Below, in pieces: positions 1 to 6,997 of a stretch of 64,000 nucleotides of DNA. Positions within the stretch are counted from its first letter, which is position 1. Every line of letters begins with the position of its first letter. A program made the position numbers and the translations under genes. This DNA is from Chitinimonas viridis (lineage in GTDB: Bacteria > Pseudomonadota > Gammaproteobacteria > Burkholderiales > Chitinimonadaceae), in the NCBI RefSeq assembly GCF_030409555.1, contig NZ_JAUFPU010000003.1, forward strand, positions 124,001-188,000, written 5' to 3'. The notes beneath the pieces were generated by a model, which saw only the letters and a list, made by a program, of their open reading frames with translations, had not been told where the DNA came from and searched no databases.

Positions 1-293
1 TGGCGCAGGATTGGGCGCTGACGCGGCTGATGCCGGCCGATGTCCATGTCTGGCACCAGTTTATCCGGCCGCAAGAGTTGCAGCAGGGAATGGCCAGGCA
101 CGGCTTGGGCCAGGTGGTGATGGCCGGCCTGTCGCCGGTAGGCAATCCCTTGCGGCCCTTGTGGGGGCTGCTGCTGCACAAGCTGGGGAGACTAAGTTTT
201 GCCGGCCTGGGCGAGCGCATACGACTGGGGGCGACGCGGGATATGTCGGTCTCGTACATGGGCTATGCCTTGCGGGAACCAATCGCTGGCTGA
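1..293 (+). CDS. UbiG-like SAM-dependent methyltransferase, C-terminal part (5' end outside window)
   Basis: The open frame enters from the left edge (first complete codon at position 3) and ends at the TGA at 291-293. The visible tail has the 'W-H-Q-F-I-R-P-x-E-L' segment followed by an 'N-P-L' motif and ends in 'DMSVSYMGYA'. This is the layout of the C-terminal lid of UbiG/3-demethylubiquinol O-methyltransferase relatives, where a 'FI(K/R)P-EL...NPL...D-V-Y-' pattern is usual. The SAM-binding Rossmann core lies outside the window, so whether it acts in ubiquinone synthesis or on another substrate cannot be decided. An ATG at 30 is internal and not the true start. Confidence 0.6.
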   Translation, partial: AQDWALTRLMPADVHVWHQFIRPQELQQGMARHGLGQVVMAGLSPVGNPLRPLWGLLLHKLGRLSFAGLGERIRLGATRDMSVSYMGYALREPIAG

Positions 294-397
294 GAGGTTG
301 TAGGCCGTGCTGCAGCACGCGGGCGCGACCGACGGCGCGGCCCACGGGCGCATGCTATACAGCATGAACGAGGATTGCGTCCTGATTGCCGGCCACC

Positions 398-1159
398 ATG
401 TTGCTGCGTGCCTTGCTGCTCACCTGCCTGCTTCAAGCTGTTTGCCTGGGCGCACCATGCAGCAAGGTACTGCGCGTGCCATTCGAGAGCTGGCCGCCGT
501 ATTCCTATCTGGACGCTGGCGGCAAACCGGTGGGTTTTGAGATAGACATGCTGAATGCCATCGCCAGGGCGGCGGGCTGCAAAGTGTCTTGGGTGCAAGA
601 CCTGCCGCGCAAGCGGCGCTGGCTGTACTTTACCCAGGGCGAGCTGGACGTGCTGCTGGCTGCCTCCGACAACGGATTGGCCTCGCACAACGCTGTCGCC
701 ATGTTTACCCGCCCCTATCGACCGGAAATCATTGCGGCCTTTGTGCTGGATGACCGACGGGCGCGCCCGCATGTGGGCTCACTGCAGGCGATGCTGGCCC
801 ATCGCGTACCCCTGGTGACCCAGACCGGGAGCGATGGCGGCTACCCCTTGGCGGCGCAGTTTCTGGCGGCGGGCCTGGTGACGCGGTATGAGGAGTACCG
901 CAAAGGGGTACAGCTGCTGCAACTGCGGCGGGGCGAAGTGCTGATAGGCGACCAATGGGCGGTACAGCATGCCGCCACCGAGCAGGGCGTGCCCATCCGG
1001 CGGCTGGACATCGCGATTGCCAGGGGCGAGGTGGCCTATATGCTCAACCGCAAGACACTGACGCAGGCTGACCTGAACACCATCAACGAGGCGATTGTGC
1101 AACTGGGCCGCAATGGCACGCTGGAGCGTATTCGGCGGCGCTGGTTGGTTGGGCAGTAG
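398..1159 (+). CDS. Periplasmic amino-acid-type substrate-binding protein (SBP family 3)
   Basis: The product is about 253 residues with a clear signal peptide (M-L-L-R then a leucine-rich core ending 'CLGA'). It then shows the family-3 fold: 'LRVPFESWPPYSY..GGKPVGFEIDMLNAIA' near the N terminus, a 'GELDVLLAAS' hinge region, and a C-terminal 'LNTINEAIVQLGRNGTLERI..RW' helix. These proteins bind small polar solutes, usually amino acids, in the periplasm. No permease or ATPase gene adjoins it, so it is an orphan or a sensor-like binder. The ATG at 398 gives the neatest signal peptide. An in-frame TTG at 386 lies 11 nt after a GAGGA and could be used instead. Confidence 0.8.
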   Translation: MLLRALLLTCLLQAVCLGAPCSKVLRVPFESWPPYSYLDAGGKPVGFEIDMLNAIARAAGCKVSWVQDLPRKRRWLYFTQGELDVLLAASDNGLASHNAVAMFTRPYRPEIIAAFVLDDRRARPHVGSLQAMLAHRVPLVTQTGSDGGYPLAAQFLAAGLVTRYEEYRKGVQLLQLRRGEVLIGDQWAVQHAATEQGVPIRRLDIAIARGEVAYMLNRKTLTQADLNTINEAIVQLGRNGTLERIRRRWLVGQ

Positions 1160-1197
1160 TAAGCCTTGGTCGGTGAGGAGCGTTTGCTTGGGTGAGC

Positions 1198-2148
1198 TCA
1201 TGCTTGCTCTGACTCAAAAGCGGCCAGCAGGCCGTCGAAAATGGCGAAACTGGCTGTGAGAAGCAAGTTGTCATCGCTCAGACGGCTCCGCAGGCCGGTC
1301 AAGACTTGTTCAACACCCGCCGCTTCGGGTACTGATGTGCCACCAACATCGAGGTAATGGACCAAGGCAGCCATCCTGCGCATTGCTGGGCTATCAAGGC
1401 CGAAGCTGGCACATAGGGTTTCGAACGTCACACGAGAGCCGGTATGACTGAAGCGGGCGCCGTCGAAATCAAATCCAAGCGCATCGCTGGGGCAGTCTGC
1501 AGGTGTGGCCAACCAAAGGAAATGGGCTGCAGGATCGATGAAGCGCTGGATTAACCAAGCGCTCGCGAGTCGGTCCGCCCAAGGGCGTTTTCGGGTTGCC
1601 CAGCGCCGACCTTGAAAGTCGGCAATTTCGAGTCGGGGCAATGCCATCTCGATGGCTTGTGGCTCGCCTGGGTGGCGTAGCTGGCGAAGAAGCTGGTCTA
1701 GCTCAGCCTGTGCTGCCAAAACCTGCTGTTTCCCCTCGCCGGGGAAGAAGTCGATCGTGGTCAAGGCATCGACCTGTTTGCGCAAACGCCTAGCCTTTTT
1801 GACGGATTCGTCGGCACTGGCCAGCGTCAGACCGGCTCTCAGGTGGGAAATCTCAGCTAGCAGCGCTGTGTACTCCAAAGATCGATCGAAGAGCCCAGGA
1901 AATCCTTCCGTGTCGCTGCCCGAAACCTCTAGCAAGTAGGCCGTGCCTTCATTCTGGCGAACATCCTCGGCAACGGCGCTGAGTGCGCCAAGACATTCGT
2001 CGCGCCGAGGCAGCAAGTAAACACCATCTCGCAGCACTGCCGCGCCGCTGGCCTTGAGTGTCCGCCAAACGCGCATGCGTGCAGTCGCGTTGCCGGTGGG
2101 TAGAGTCAGGATGAGTGCTAGCCAATCGTTCATCCTCCCATGATACAT
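1198..2148 (-). CDS. chrB: ChrB-type chromate resistance/sensor protein
   Basis: The protein is 316 residues. The N-terminal third ('ALILTLPTGNATARMRVWRTLKASGAAVLRDGVYLLP' region) is the ChrB N-terminal domain. The last 150 residues ('WATRKRPWADRLASAWLIQRFIDP...FDFDGARFSHTG...LDVGG') are the ChrB C-terminal domain. ChrB is known as a chromate-responsive activator/sensor encoded with the chromate exporter ChrA. No chrA lies in the window on either side, so this is an orphan or a relic. The first ATG at 2148 lacks a Shine-Dalgarno. A second ATG at 2133 follows GGGAGG with no spacer, so the exact start is uncertain. The leader carries the inverted repeat annotated at 2159-2173. Confidence 0.85.
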   Translation of the reverse strand: MYHGRMNDWLALILTLPTGNATARMRVWRTLKASGAAVLRDGVYLLPRRDECLGALSAVAEDVRQNEGTAYLLEVSGSDTEGFPGLFDRSLEYTALLAEISHLRAGLTLASADESVKKARRLRKQVDALTTIDFFPGEGKQQVLAAQAELDQLLRQLRHPGEPQAIEMALPRLEIADFQGRRWATRKRPWADRLASAWLIQRFIDPAAHFLWLATPADCPSDALGFDFDGARFSHTGSRVTFETLCASFGLDSPAMRRMAALVHYLDVGGTSVPEAAGVEQVLTGLRSRLSDDNLLLTASFAIFDGLLAAFESEQA

Positions 2149-2158
2149 TTAATATGAT

Positions 2159-2173
2159 CTACAAAAAATGTAG
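2159..2173. promoter_or_regulatory. Inverted repeat in the chrB leader
   Basis: CTACA (2159-2163) and TGTAG (2169-2173) are separated by five A residues. They lie 11 nt upstream of the first chrB ATG in an AT-rich stretch, and a further ATGTA follows at 2177. The position suits an operator for autoregulation or for the divergent gene at 2375. The arms are only 5 bp, so chance cannot be excluded. Confidence 0.3.
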
Positions 2174-2374
2174 CTTATGTAAAAATTTCTGCGTATAAAG
2201 TACTGACATGATCGGGTGCAAATCAGCTGCGGCACTTGATCGTAAGTCGAGCGGCTTCTCAACCTGAAGGCTCACCATGCGAGACGAACGGAAGTCTTAG
2301 GCCTTGGGTGGTAAGACTGTGCAGATAGAGGTGTGGTGGATACCGCCACGAACAGCGTTGAATCGGGAGTCACA

Positions 2375-2845
2375 ATGAGAAAGTTGATTGCGCTTGCCAT
2401 TTTTGCCCTGCAGTCCAGCATTTCATTCGGGGCGGGCGCGGCGGAGCCCTCGTCAAAAAAGATCACCTTTGTTTGCGAGTATGGCGTGGCAAAAAGTGTC
2501 ATTGCCGAGAAATACTTCAATAAGCTCGCCAAAGAACAGGGTCTGAAATACACCGCTGTATCAAGGGGTGTCACCAGCAAAGCAGAGCTTCAACCAGCGA
2601 CGGCTGTCGGCCTGAAGGAGGACGGCATGGATACGTCAGCATTCGTGCCTGAGAACTTGAGTGAGGAGGATGGTGAAACGTCCGAAAGAGTTGTACTGAT
2701 TGGGGTCGAGCAAGTACCTGGCTTCTTGAATAAGGAAAAAATTGTTGCCTGGGAAGGCGTCCCTTCCGTAAGCAAGAGCTACGTGGCAGTGCGTGAAGAC
2801 ATGATTGCTCGAATCAAGCAGTTAATTGCAGAGTTGCCCAAGTGA
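2375..2845 (+). CDS. Exported low-molecular-weight phosphatase/arsenate-reductase-fold protein
   Basis: The product is 156 residues. A signal peptide (residues 1-23, 'MRKLIALAIFALQSSISFG' then A-G-A-A) precedes the LMW-PTP/ArsC-type phosphate loop 'ITFVCEYGVAKSVIAEKYF'. The catalytic Cys is residue 34, and the loop reads C-x5-K-S instead of the canonical C-x5-R-S. Start chosen at ATG 2375, preceded by GGGAG at a 6-nt spacing; the open frame extends further upstream without support. A periplasmic location is unusual for this cytoplasmic fold. Its AT content is higher than that of neighbouring genes. The substrate is unknown, and the Lys substitution argues against ordinary phosphatase chemistry. 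Confidence 0.65.
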   Translation: MRKLIALAIFALQSSISFGAGAAEPSSKKITFVCEYGVAKSVIAEKYFNKLAKEQGLKYTAVSRGVTSKAELQPATAVGLKEDGMDTSAFVPENLSEEDGETSERVVLIGVEQVPGFLNKEKIVAWEGVPSVSKSYVAVREDMIARIKQLIAELPK

Positions 2846-3285
2846 GTGTGTTTGAAGGGTAAGCCTCGGTTTGCTTTCCTAAGACATTAATCGTCTTTGG
2901 CTAGTGAAGGCTGCTACTCGCCGCTGGGTGGCCGGTTGATTGAGAAATGCCTCAAGGGCTACCGCCCCAGGGGTGCTTGGATGCTGCTTGCCGCGGAGCA
3001 TGAGGACCTGACGGACACCGTAGGGATAAGCCGCTTAGGCGTTGGCGCTGAAGTGACGCCGGCGGCAGGTCAGTGAAACCTGATCTAGCAGGCGTGGCTT
3101 GAGAGGAGTGTCCCACCATTAGGTGGCGCCTTTGTGAGCAGAAAGTCACCTGGTTATCCTAAAGGCATAGAGAACGGCATGGCGCCCGGTTTTCTGTTGT
3201 TGCTATACTGCACGGCGAAGCGTAGGTAATTGAAAATCAATGGGTTACGGGAATTGTACAGTGCCGTTATTATTAATTAATATAC
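2846..3285. other. 440-nt intergenic stretch without a recognised gene
   Basis: No convincing reading frame, tRNA or transposase fragment was found on either strand. The composition shifts from GC-rich (about 2900-3150) to AT-rich (about 3180-3285), where the promoter of the CPCC gene probably lies. It may be decayed insertion material, but nothing specific supports that. Confidence 0.4.
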
Positions 3286-3319
3286 GGAACCTAAAGTGCG
3301 TATAAACAATGTTAGGTGC
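3286..3319 (+). repeat. attC-like palindromic end, left of the CPCC gene
   Basis: GGAACCTAAAGTG at 3286-3298 recurs as its exact reverse complement at 3706-3718. GTTAGGTGC at 3311-3319 recurs reversed at 3668-3676. Within this end, ACCTAA (3289-3294) and TTAGGT (3312-3317) form a short internal hairpin. GTTAGGT fits the GTTRRRY core of integron recombination sites and stands 4 nt before the ATG, as in gene cassettes. Confidence 0.45.
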
Positions 3320-3321
3320 TT

Positions 3322-3675
3322 ATGTTTACCTGCCCGTGCTGTGGCTATGAAGTATTTGGCGAGTCTCCTGGGTCGTATGAAATATGCCCGTTCTGCTTTT
3401 GGGAGGATGATGCATCCCAACTGTATTTTCCAAATCAAGCTGGCGGCCCAAATCCCTGCTCCCTAATGGAGTCGCAAGTTAATTTTGTGCAATTTGGTGC
3501 ATGCAATAGAGAAATGGTAAAAAATGTGCGCCCGGCCACAGCTGAAGATACAAAAGACCCTTTATGGTTCCCACTATGGGAGAAGCGAATTGCATTGCCC
3601 GATCCGAAATCGGATAAGGTCCATCCAATGCATGAAAAGTCAATTGCAAAACTGTGCTACTGGCTACGCACCTAA
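3322..3675 (+). CDS. CPCC family cysteine-rich protein
   Basis: The product is 117 residues. It begins 'MFTCPCCGY' (Cys 4, 6, 7) and continues 'YEICPFCFWEDD' (Cys 22, 25), a small zinc-ribbon-like knot typical of CPCC proteins. It then has the 'N-F-G-C' and 'PLWFPLWEK' segments common to the family. The function of the family is unknown. The ATG at 3322 is preferred to the GTG at 3316. The Shine-Dalgarno is weak (TTAGG), as often found in cassette genes. The gene is distinctly AT-richer than its surroundings and is bracketed by inverted repeats, which suggests acquisition as a mobile cassette. The TAA stop is embedded in the right-hand repeat. Confidence 0.8.
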   Translation: MFTCPCCGYEVFGESPGSYEICPFCFWEDDASQLYFPNQAGGPNPCSLMESQVNFVQFGACNREMVKNVRPATAEDTKDPLWFPLWEKRIALPDPKSDKVHPMHEKSIAKLCYWLRT

Positions 3676-3718
3676 CCTGTCAGTCAATGTGAGAACCCAA
3701 GGCTACACTTTAGGTTCC
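3668..3718 (+). repeat. attC-like palindromic end, right of the CPCC gene
   Basis: The ACCTAAC at 3670-3676 matches the RYYYAAC core and is exactly complementary to the GTTAGGT that starts the unit. TTTAGGT at 3709-3715 would be a degenerate second core (first base T, not G). The 33 nt between the cores are only weakly palindromic. It overlaps the CPCC stop codon. Confidence 0.4.
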
Positions 3719-3790
3719 CTCCGCTGCTTCGCCGCTCCTGCTGTACGTTACCTTCAACTTTAGCGCTCGATAAAGAGCTCAACATGGGCG

Positions 3791-3811
3791 AAGGGGGCTT
3801 CCAGCCCCCTT
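3791..3811. terminator. Hairpin terminator between the CPCC gene and the dikinase gene
   Basis: AAGGGGGCT (3791-3799) and AGCCCCCTT (3803-3811) form a perfect 9-bp stem with a TCC loop. GCTTTCG follows on the + strand. It sits between convergent transcription units and probably serves both. Confidence 0.6.
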
Positions 3812-3889
3812 GCTTTCGTCGCGGTACGGCGTTGTCTAAGAACAATGTCGTCTTGCATATCAAGCCTATGCCGCGTTGTGGCTGTTTGC

Positions 3890-6343
3890 TCAATGGATAG
3901 CCGAGACCAGGCTGAGCTGGCCGTCCTGGTAACGCACGGCTTGCCCTACCCAGGCGGGATCGACCAGGGGTAGCACGGCGGCGGGCTTGCGTAGTTCGCG
4001 CAGCAGGGTGGCGCCGTGTGAGAGGCGGCCACCCATGCGGGCGATGACGGCGCGTGCTTCGCGGTAGTGGGCGTGGCGGCCGGGGTCCAGGGTGGCTTCC
4101 AGCAGGATGTCCTGCCCCAGTATGCCCTCGGCAGCACCGGGATAGATGACGAAACCCTGTGCCTGTGTGTGGTCGGCTTGGCCGTCTTGCCAGAAGGCGC
4201 CCGGCTGGGTGCGGCTGGCTGGATGTGGGGCGTACCAATAGGCGCGGTCGGCCTCGGGCATGGCGTGGTGCAGGCGGAAGAAGATGCGCATGAGGTTATC
4301 GCGGTACCACTCGCGTACCTGCAGATAGTAGCCGCGCATGCCGGGCAGGCCCAGGCGGTGGGCCAGCTTGATGGCACCGGGCCAGCGCGGGAAGGGCTGC
4401 AGGGGCAGGTCGGTGTAGGCGGGTCTTGGGGTGGCGGGGTCGGTCTCCCACGGCAGGCGGTGGGGGGCGTGTCCCAGCGTGGCGTAGGCCGTGGCTGGCC
4501 GGCCCAGCAAGCTGCCGCCGCTGCCGGCCAGGGCGGTGCCTATGCAGAGATTGCCTTGCACCACGAACACATAGAAGCGGCAGAACCAGTCGGCCAGTTG
4601 CTGGCCGTTGGCTGCCTGGGCCCGTAGCTGATCCAGCTCGGCATCAAAGCGCTGCAGGCCGGCGGCGAGACCGGGCAGGGAGGCGCGGCTGCGCTGTTGC
4701 ATGCGCCAGAACAAGGGCAGTTGGCGTAGCAGTCTGGCGGGTCGCAGTGGGAGCTTGGGGGCGCTGCCACCCACCTCGTCGGCGTAGCGCTGCGAGGGCA
4801 GGCCCCATTCGGCCAGCCGCGCCAGGAACAGGTCGTTGTTGATGTAGGAGGCATCGCCATAGCGGGCGGTAAAGGGCTCGGCGTCCTGCAGCACCCGACC
4901 ATCCCAGCGGGCCATGATGGCGGGTATGCTGCCGGCGGCCCGGCGCTGGGCGTATTCGACCAGGCGGCTGGGCTGCGGTGGCAGGATTTCGGCGATGTTG
5001 GCGGCAGTCAGGTGGCGGCGCCAGCCGTAGTCGCTGATGGGCCGGTATTGCAGCAGCCAGAGTTGCCGGCCATCCCAGGCCCATTCCACATCGCCATGCA
5101 CATAGTGGAAGGCATGCAGTACTGCCTGCAGGAACTGCCATAGTGCCTGCTGGTTGAGGCCATGTTGGGTGGGGAAGTGGCCGCTGGACCAGTCGCCACC
5201 CAGCCGTGACAGGATGGCGCGTTGGGGATTCAGTTGGCCGTCGGCCAGGCCGGCAAGATGGCCTTCCACCCATTCGACCTCGGCGGCCAGGTGGCGGACG
5301 AAGGCGATGCCCGAGAGCACGGGGGCGACAAAGCGCTGCACGACCACTTCTTCTACGCCGGCCTGGCGCAGCAGGGCGATATGCTCGGCGACGGCAGTGC
5401 TGGGGAGCTGGAGATAGGTGGTGGAGAGCCCGGCATTGGCCTGGTCGGCCTGATCCTCGGCGTGGCTGGAGGAGCGCACGGCCCAGGTGGCGTCGGGCTG
5501 GCTGGCCAGCAAGGCGGCGACGCGTGGGTCGTCGACGTGGCTGACGCTGACGGCGGTGGGTACCGGCAGGCCGGCGAGCGCGGCCAGTTGCAGCCGGCCG
5601 CCCTTGCCGTGTGCCACGAAGCCTCGCTGGCCGGATTCCAGCCAAGCGACGAATGCGGTTGGCTGGTCTATCCAGGGGTAGTGGCCCCAGCCGGGCTGGA
5701 TGCTGACGTGCAGGTCTGCCCGGGCAAGGATGGCCGACCAGGCCGAGGCCTGCTCGCGGCCCAGCATGGCATCGTGCTCTCCCCAGACCAGTTCCATGCT
5801 GTCGTTGATCCATTCCAGCAGAGGCAGGGCGGTATCGGCCCTTACCATGTCCCAATAGGGCAGGAAGGCGCGGCAGCGGCGATAGCCCCTGCCCATGCGG
5901 CGGTATTGGGTGGCGGACCAGCGCTGGCGCGAAAACTTGTGGGCCAGCCAGTGCGGTTTGTAGGCCAGCAGCCAGTAAGCCAGCAGGCGCATAGGCTTGG
6001 GTGCCATCAGGGCAGGCAGGCGACGCTGCCAGAGGAAGGCGCCGACCGGGGCCAGCAGCACGGTGCGCTGGAAATGGCCGGGCCGGCGGGCCAGTGCATG
6101 CATGACCAGAAGGGCATTGACCCCGACGGCGAAGATGTGACTGCCGGGCTGGGTGGCGGCCAGCAGCGCTTCGGCATAGCTGGCGAGATCGGGCAGCGGT
6201 GGCGCCGGGTTGTCGCCAAAGCCGGGCAGCTCCAGCGGCTGGGGATGGTAGTGGCGGAAGGAGGGCAGGGCATCGTTCCACCAATCGGCGGCGCCACCGT
6301 TGCCGGCTAGCAGGTAGAGGATGGGTTTAGCACTCACGGGCAT
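3890..6343 (-). CDS. Pseudo-alpha/beta-hydrolase fused to a rifampin-phosphotransferase-like ATP-dependent dikinase
   Basis: The protein is 817 residues. Residues 1-235 follow an alpha/beta hydrolase plan ('LAGNGGAADWW', 'LELPGFGDN', C-terminal 'GWGHYPWIDQP'). The nucleophile elbow, however, reads G-V-N-A-L (Asn76) instead of G-x-S-x-G. From about 240 to 440 it has the PEP-synthase/PPDK ATP-binding domain ('WAVRSSSHAEDQ...AGLSTTYL' and 'DVEWAWDGRQLWLLQYRPI'). The C terminus carries the swivelling phosphohistidine motif 'GGRLSHGATLLREL' with His776. There is no PEP/pyruvate TIM barrel, so the architecture matches rifampin phosphotransferase (ATP + substrate to phospho-substrate, AMP and Pi), not PEP synthase. 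It is the last gene of the GbsR-linked cluster. The substrate is unknown. Confidence 0.75.
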   Translation of the reverse strand: MPVSAKPILYLLAGNGGAADWWNDALPSFRHYHPQPLELPGFGDNPAPPLPDLASYAEALLAATQPGSHIFAVGVNALLVMHALARRPGHFQRTVLLAPVGAFLWQRRLPALMAPKPMRLLAYWLLAYKPHWLAHKFSRQRWSATQYRRMGRGYRRCRAFLPYWDMVRADTALPLLEWINDSMELVWGEHDAMLGREQASAWSAILARADLHVSIQPGWGHYPWIDQPTAFVAWLESGQRGFVAHGKGGRLQLAALAGLPVPTAVSVSHVDDPRVAALLASQPDATWAVRSSSHAEDQADQANAGLSTTYLQLPSTAVAEHIALLRQAGVEEVVVQRFVAPVLSGIAFVRHLAAEVEWVEGHLAGLADGQLNPQRAILSRLGGDWSSGHFPTQHGLNQQALWQFLQAVLHAFHYVHGDVEWAWDGRQLWLLQYRPISDYGWRRHLTAANIAEILPPQPSRLVEYAQRRAAGSIPAIMARWDGRVLQDAEPFTARYGDASYINNDLFLARLAEWGLPSQRYADEVGGSAPKLPLRPARLLRQLPLFWRMQQRSRASLPGLAAGLQRFDAELDQLRAQAANGQQLADWFCRFYVFVVQGNLCIGTALAGSGGSLLGRPATAYATLGHAPHRLPWETDPATPRPAYTDLPLQPFPRWPGAIKLAHRLGLPGMRGYYLQVREWYRDNLMRIFFRLHHAMPEADRAYWYAPHPASRTQPGAFWQDGQADHTQAQGFVIYPGAAEGILGQDILLEATLDPGRHAHYREARAVIARMGGRLSHGATLLRELRKPAAVLPLVDPAWVGQAVRYQDGQLSLVSAIH

Positions 6344-6413
6344 GTTCCAGATAGCGTTGCAGGGCGTGCAGCCTTCTTATGCGGCATGCAAGGGTTGAAG
6401 CATGGCTAGCATG

Positions 6414-6965
6414 CTAGTGGGCGCGGTGTTCGGCGAAGGGCTTGGCCTTCTCAGGTTGCAGCCAGCCGGTATAGCGTAGCAAGCAATGTGTCCCGAGGGC
6501 GATCGTGACATCGAAATGAAACCGATCGGCCACTGCCCATTCGTGGGCTTGTACCTGCAGCGACAGGAATGCTGGCAGAGTTAGGCCCAGAAAACGGGTG
6601 TCGTGGCTGCGCTGATGCAGGCCCCGGGCGTCGACCTGGTTGCGCAGCAGCAGACGCAGGGGGCCGAATGATTCGCTGAGCCCCATGGGATGTAGGCGCT
6701 GATGCGAGACCATGGCGCGGCTACCGAAGTAACGCTGCCAGGACTCGCTCTGACCCTGCACTACCAGCCGCACGGCAATGGCCAGCTGCTTGCCTTCGGC
6801 GGGTAGGCGTGCCAGCCAGAGCAGGCTGCGCAGCAGAGGACAGGGGCTCCAGCTGACATCGACCTGGCCGCGCCACCAGGGCCCTGGCTGGCTATGGAAG
6901 GCTTGCAGCAGCGGGGGGAGGTGGCGGTAGTCGGGGCCGAGGGCGGTTTGGTAGAGCGTGGGCAT
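6414..6965 (-). CDS. DUF4166 domain protein
   Basis: The protein has 183 residues ('MPTLYQTALGPDYRHLPPLLQAFH' start; 'WQRYFGSRAMVSHQ...MGLSESFGPLRLLL' centre). This pattern (a short N-terminal 'LG-D-LPP-L-FH' box, then a Trp-R-F-G beta-rich lipocalin-like body) is DUF4166, which is often fused to or next to SDR epimerases. It lies 32 nt downstream of the TIGR01777 gene on the same strand. There is no signal peptide. The molecular role is unknown. Its place between two SDR genes and a dikinase suggests it may bind a small hydrophobic substrate of the same pathway, which is inference only. Confidence 0.65.
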   Translation of the reverse strand: MPTLYQTALGPDYRHLPPLLQAFHSQPGPWWRGQVDVSWSPCPLLRSLLWLARLPAEGKQLAIAVRLVVQGQSESWQRYFGSRAMVSHQRLHPMGLSESFGPLRLLLRNQVDARGLHQRSHDTRFLGLTLPAFLSLQVQAHEWAVADRFHFDVTIALGTHCLLRYTGWLQPEKAKPFAEHRAH

Positions 6966-6997
6966 GGTGGGCTAGTCGCTGGCTGGGTAGGCGGGCT

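Noticed and set aside
2846-3285. Possible transposase remnant upstream of the CPCC gene
   Set aside because: No stretch of any frame resembles a transposase, and no terminal repeats other than those tied to the CPCC gene were found.
5222-6310. Long + strand open frame (362 codons) opposite the dikinase fusion gene
   Set aside because: It is Gly/Gln-rich with no motif, and the opposite strand carries clear domain motifs. GC-rich codon bias keeps the antisense frame open.
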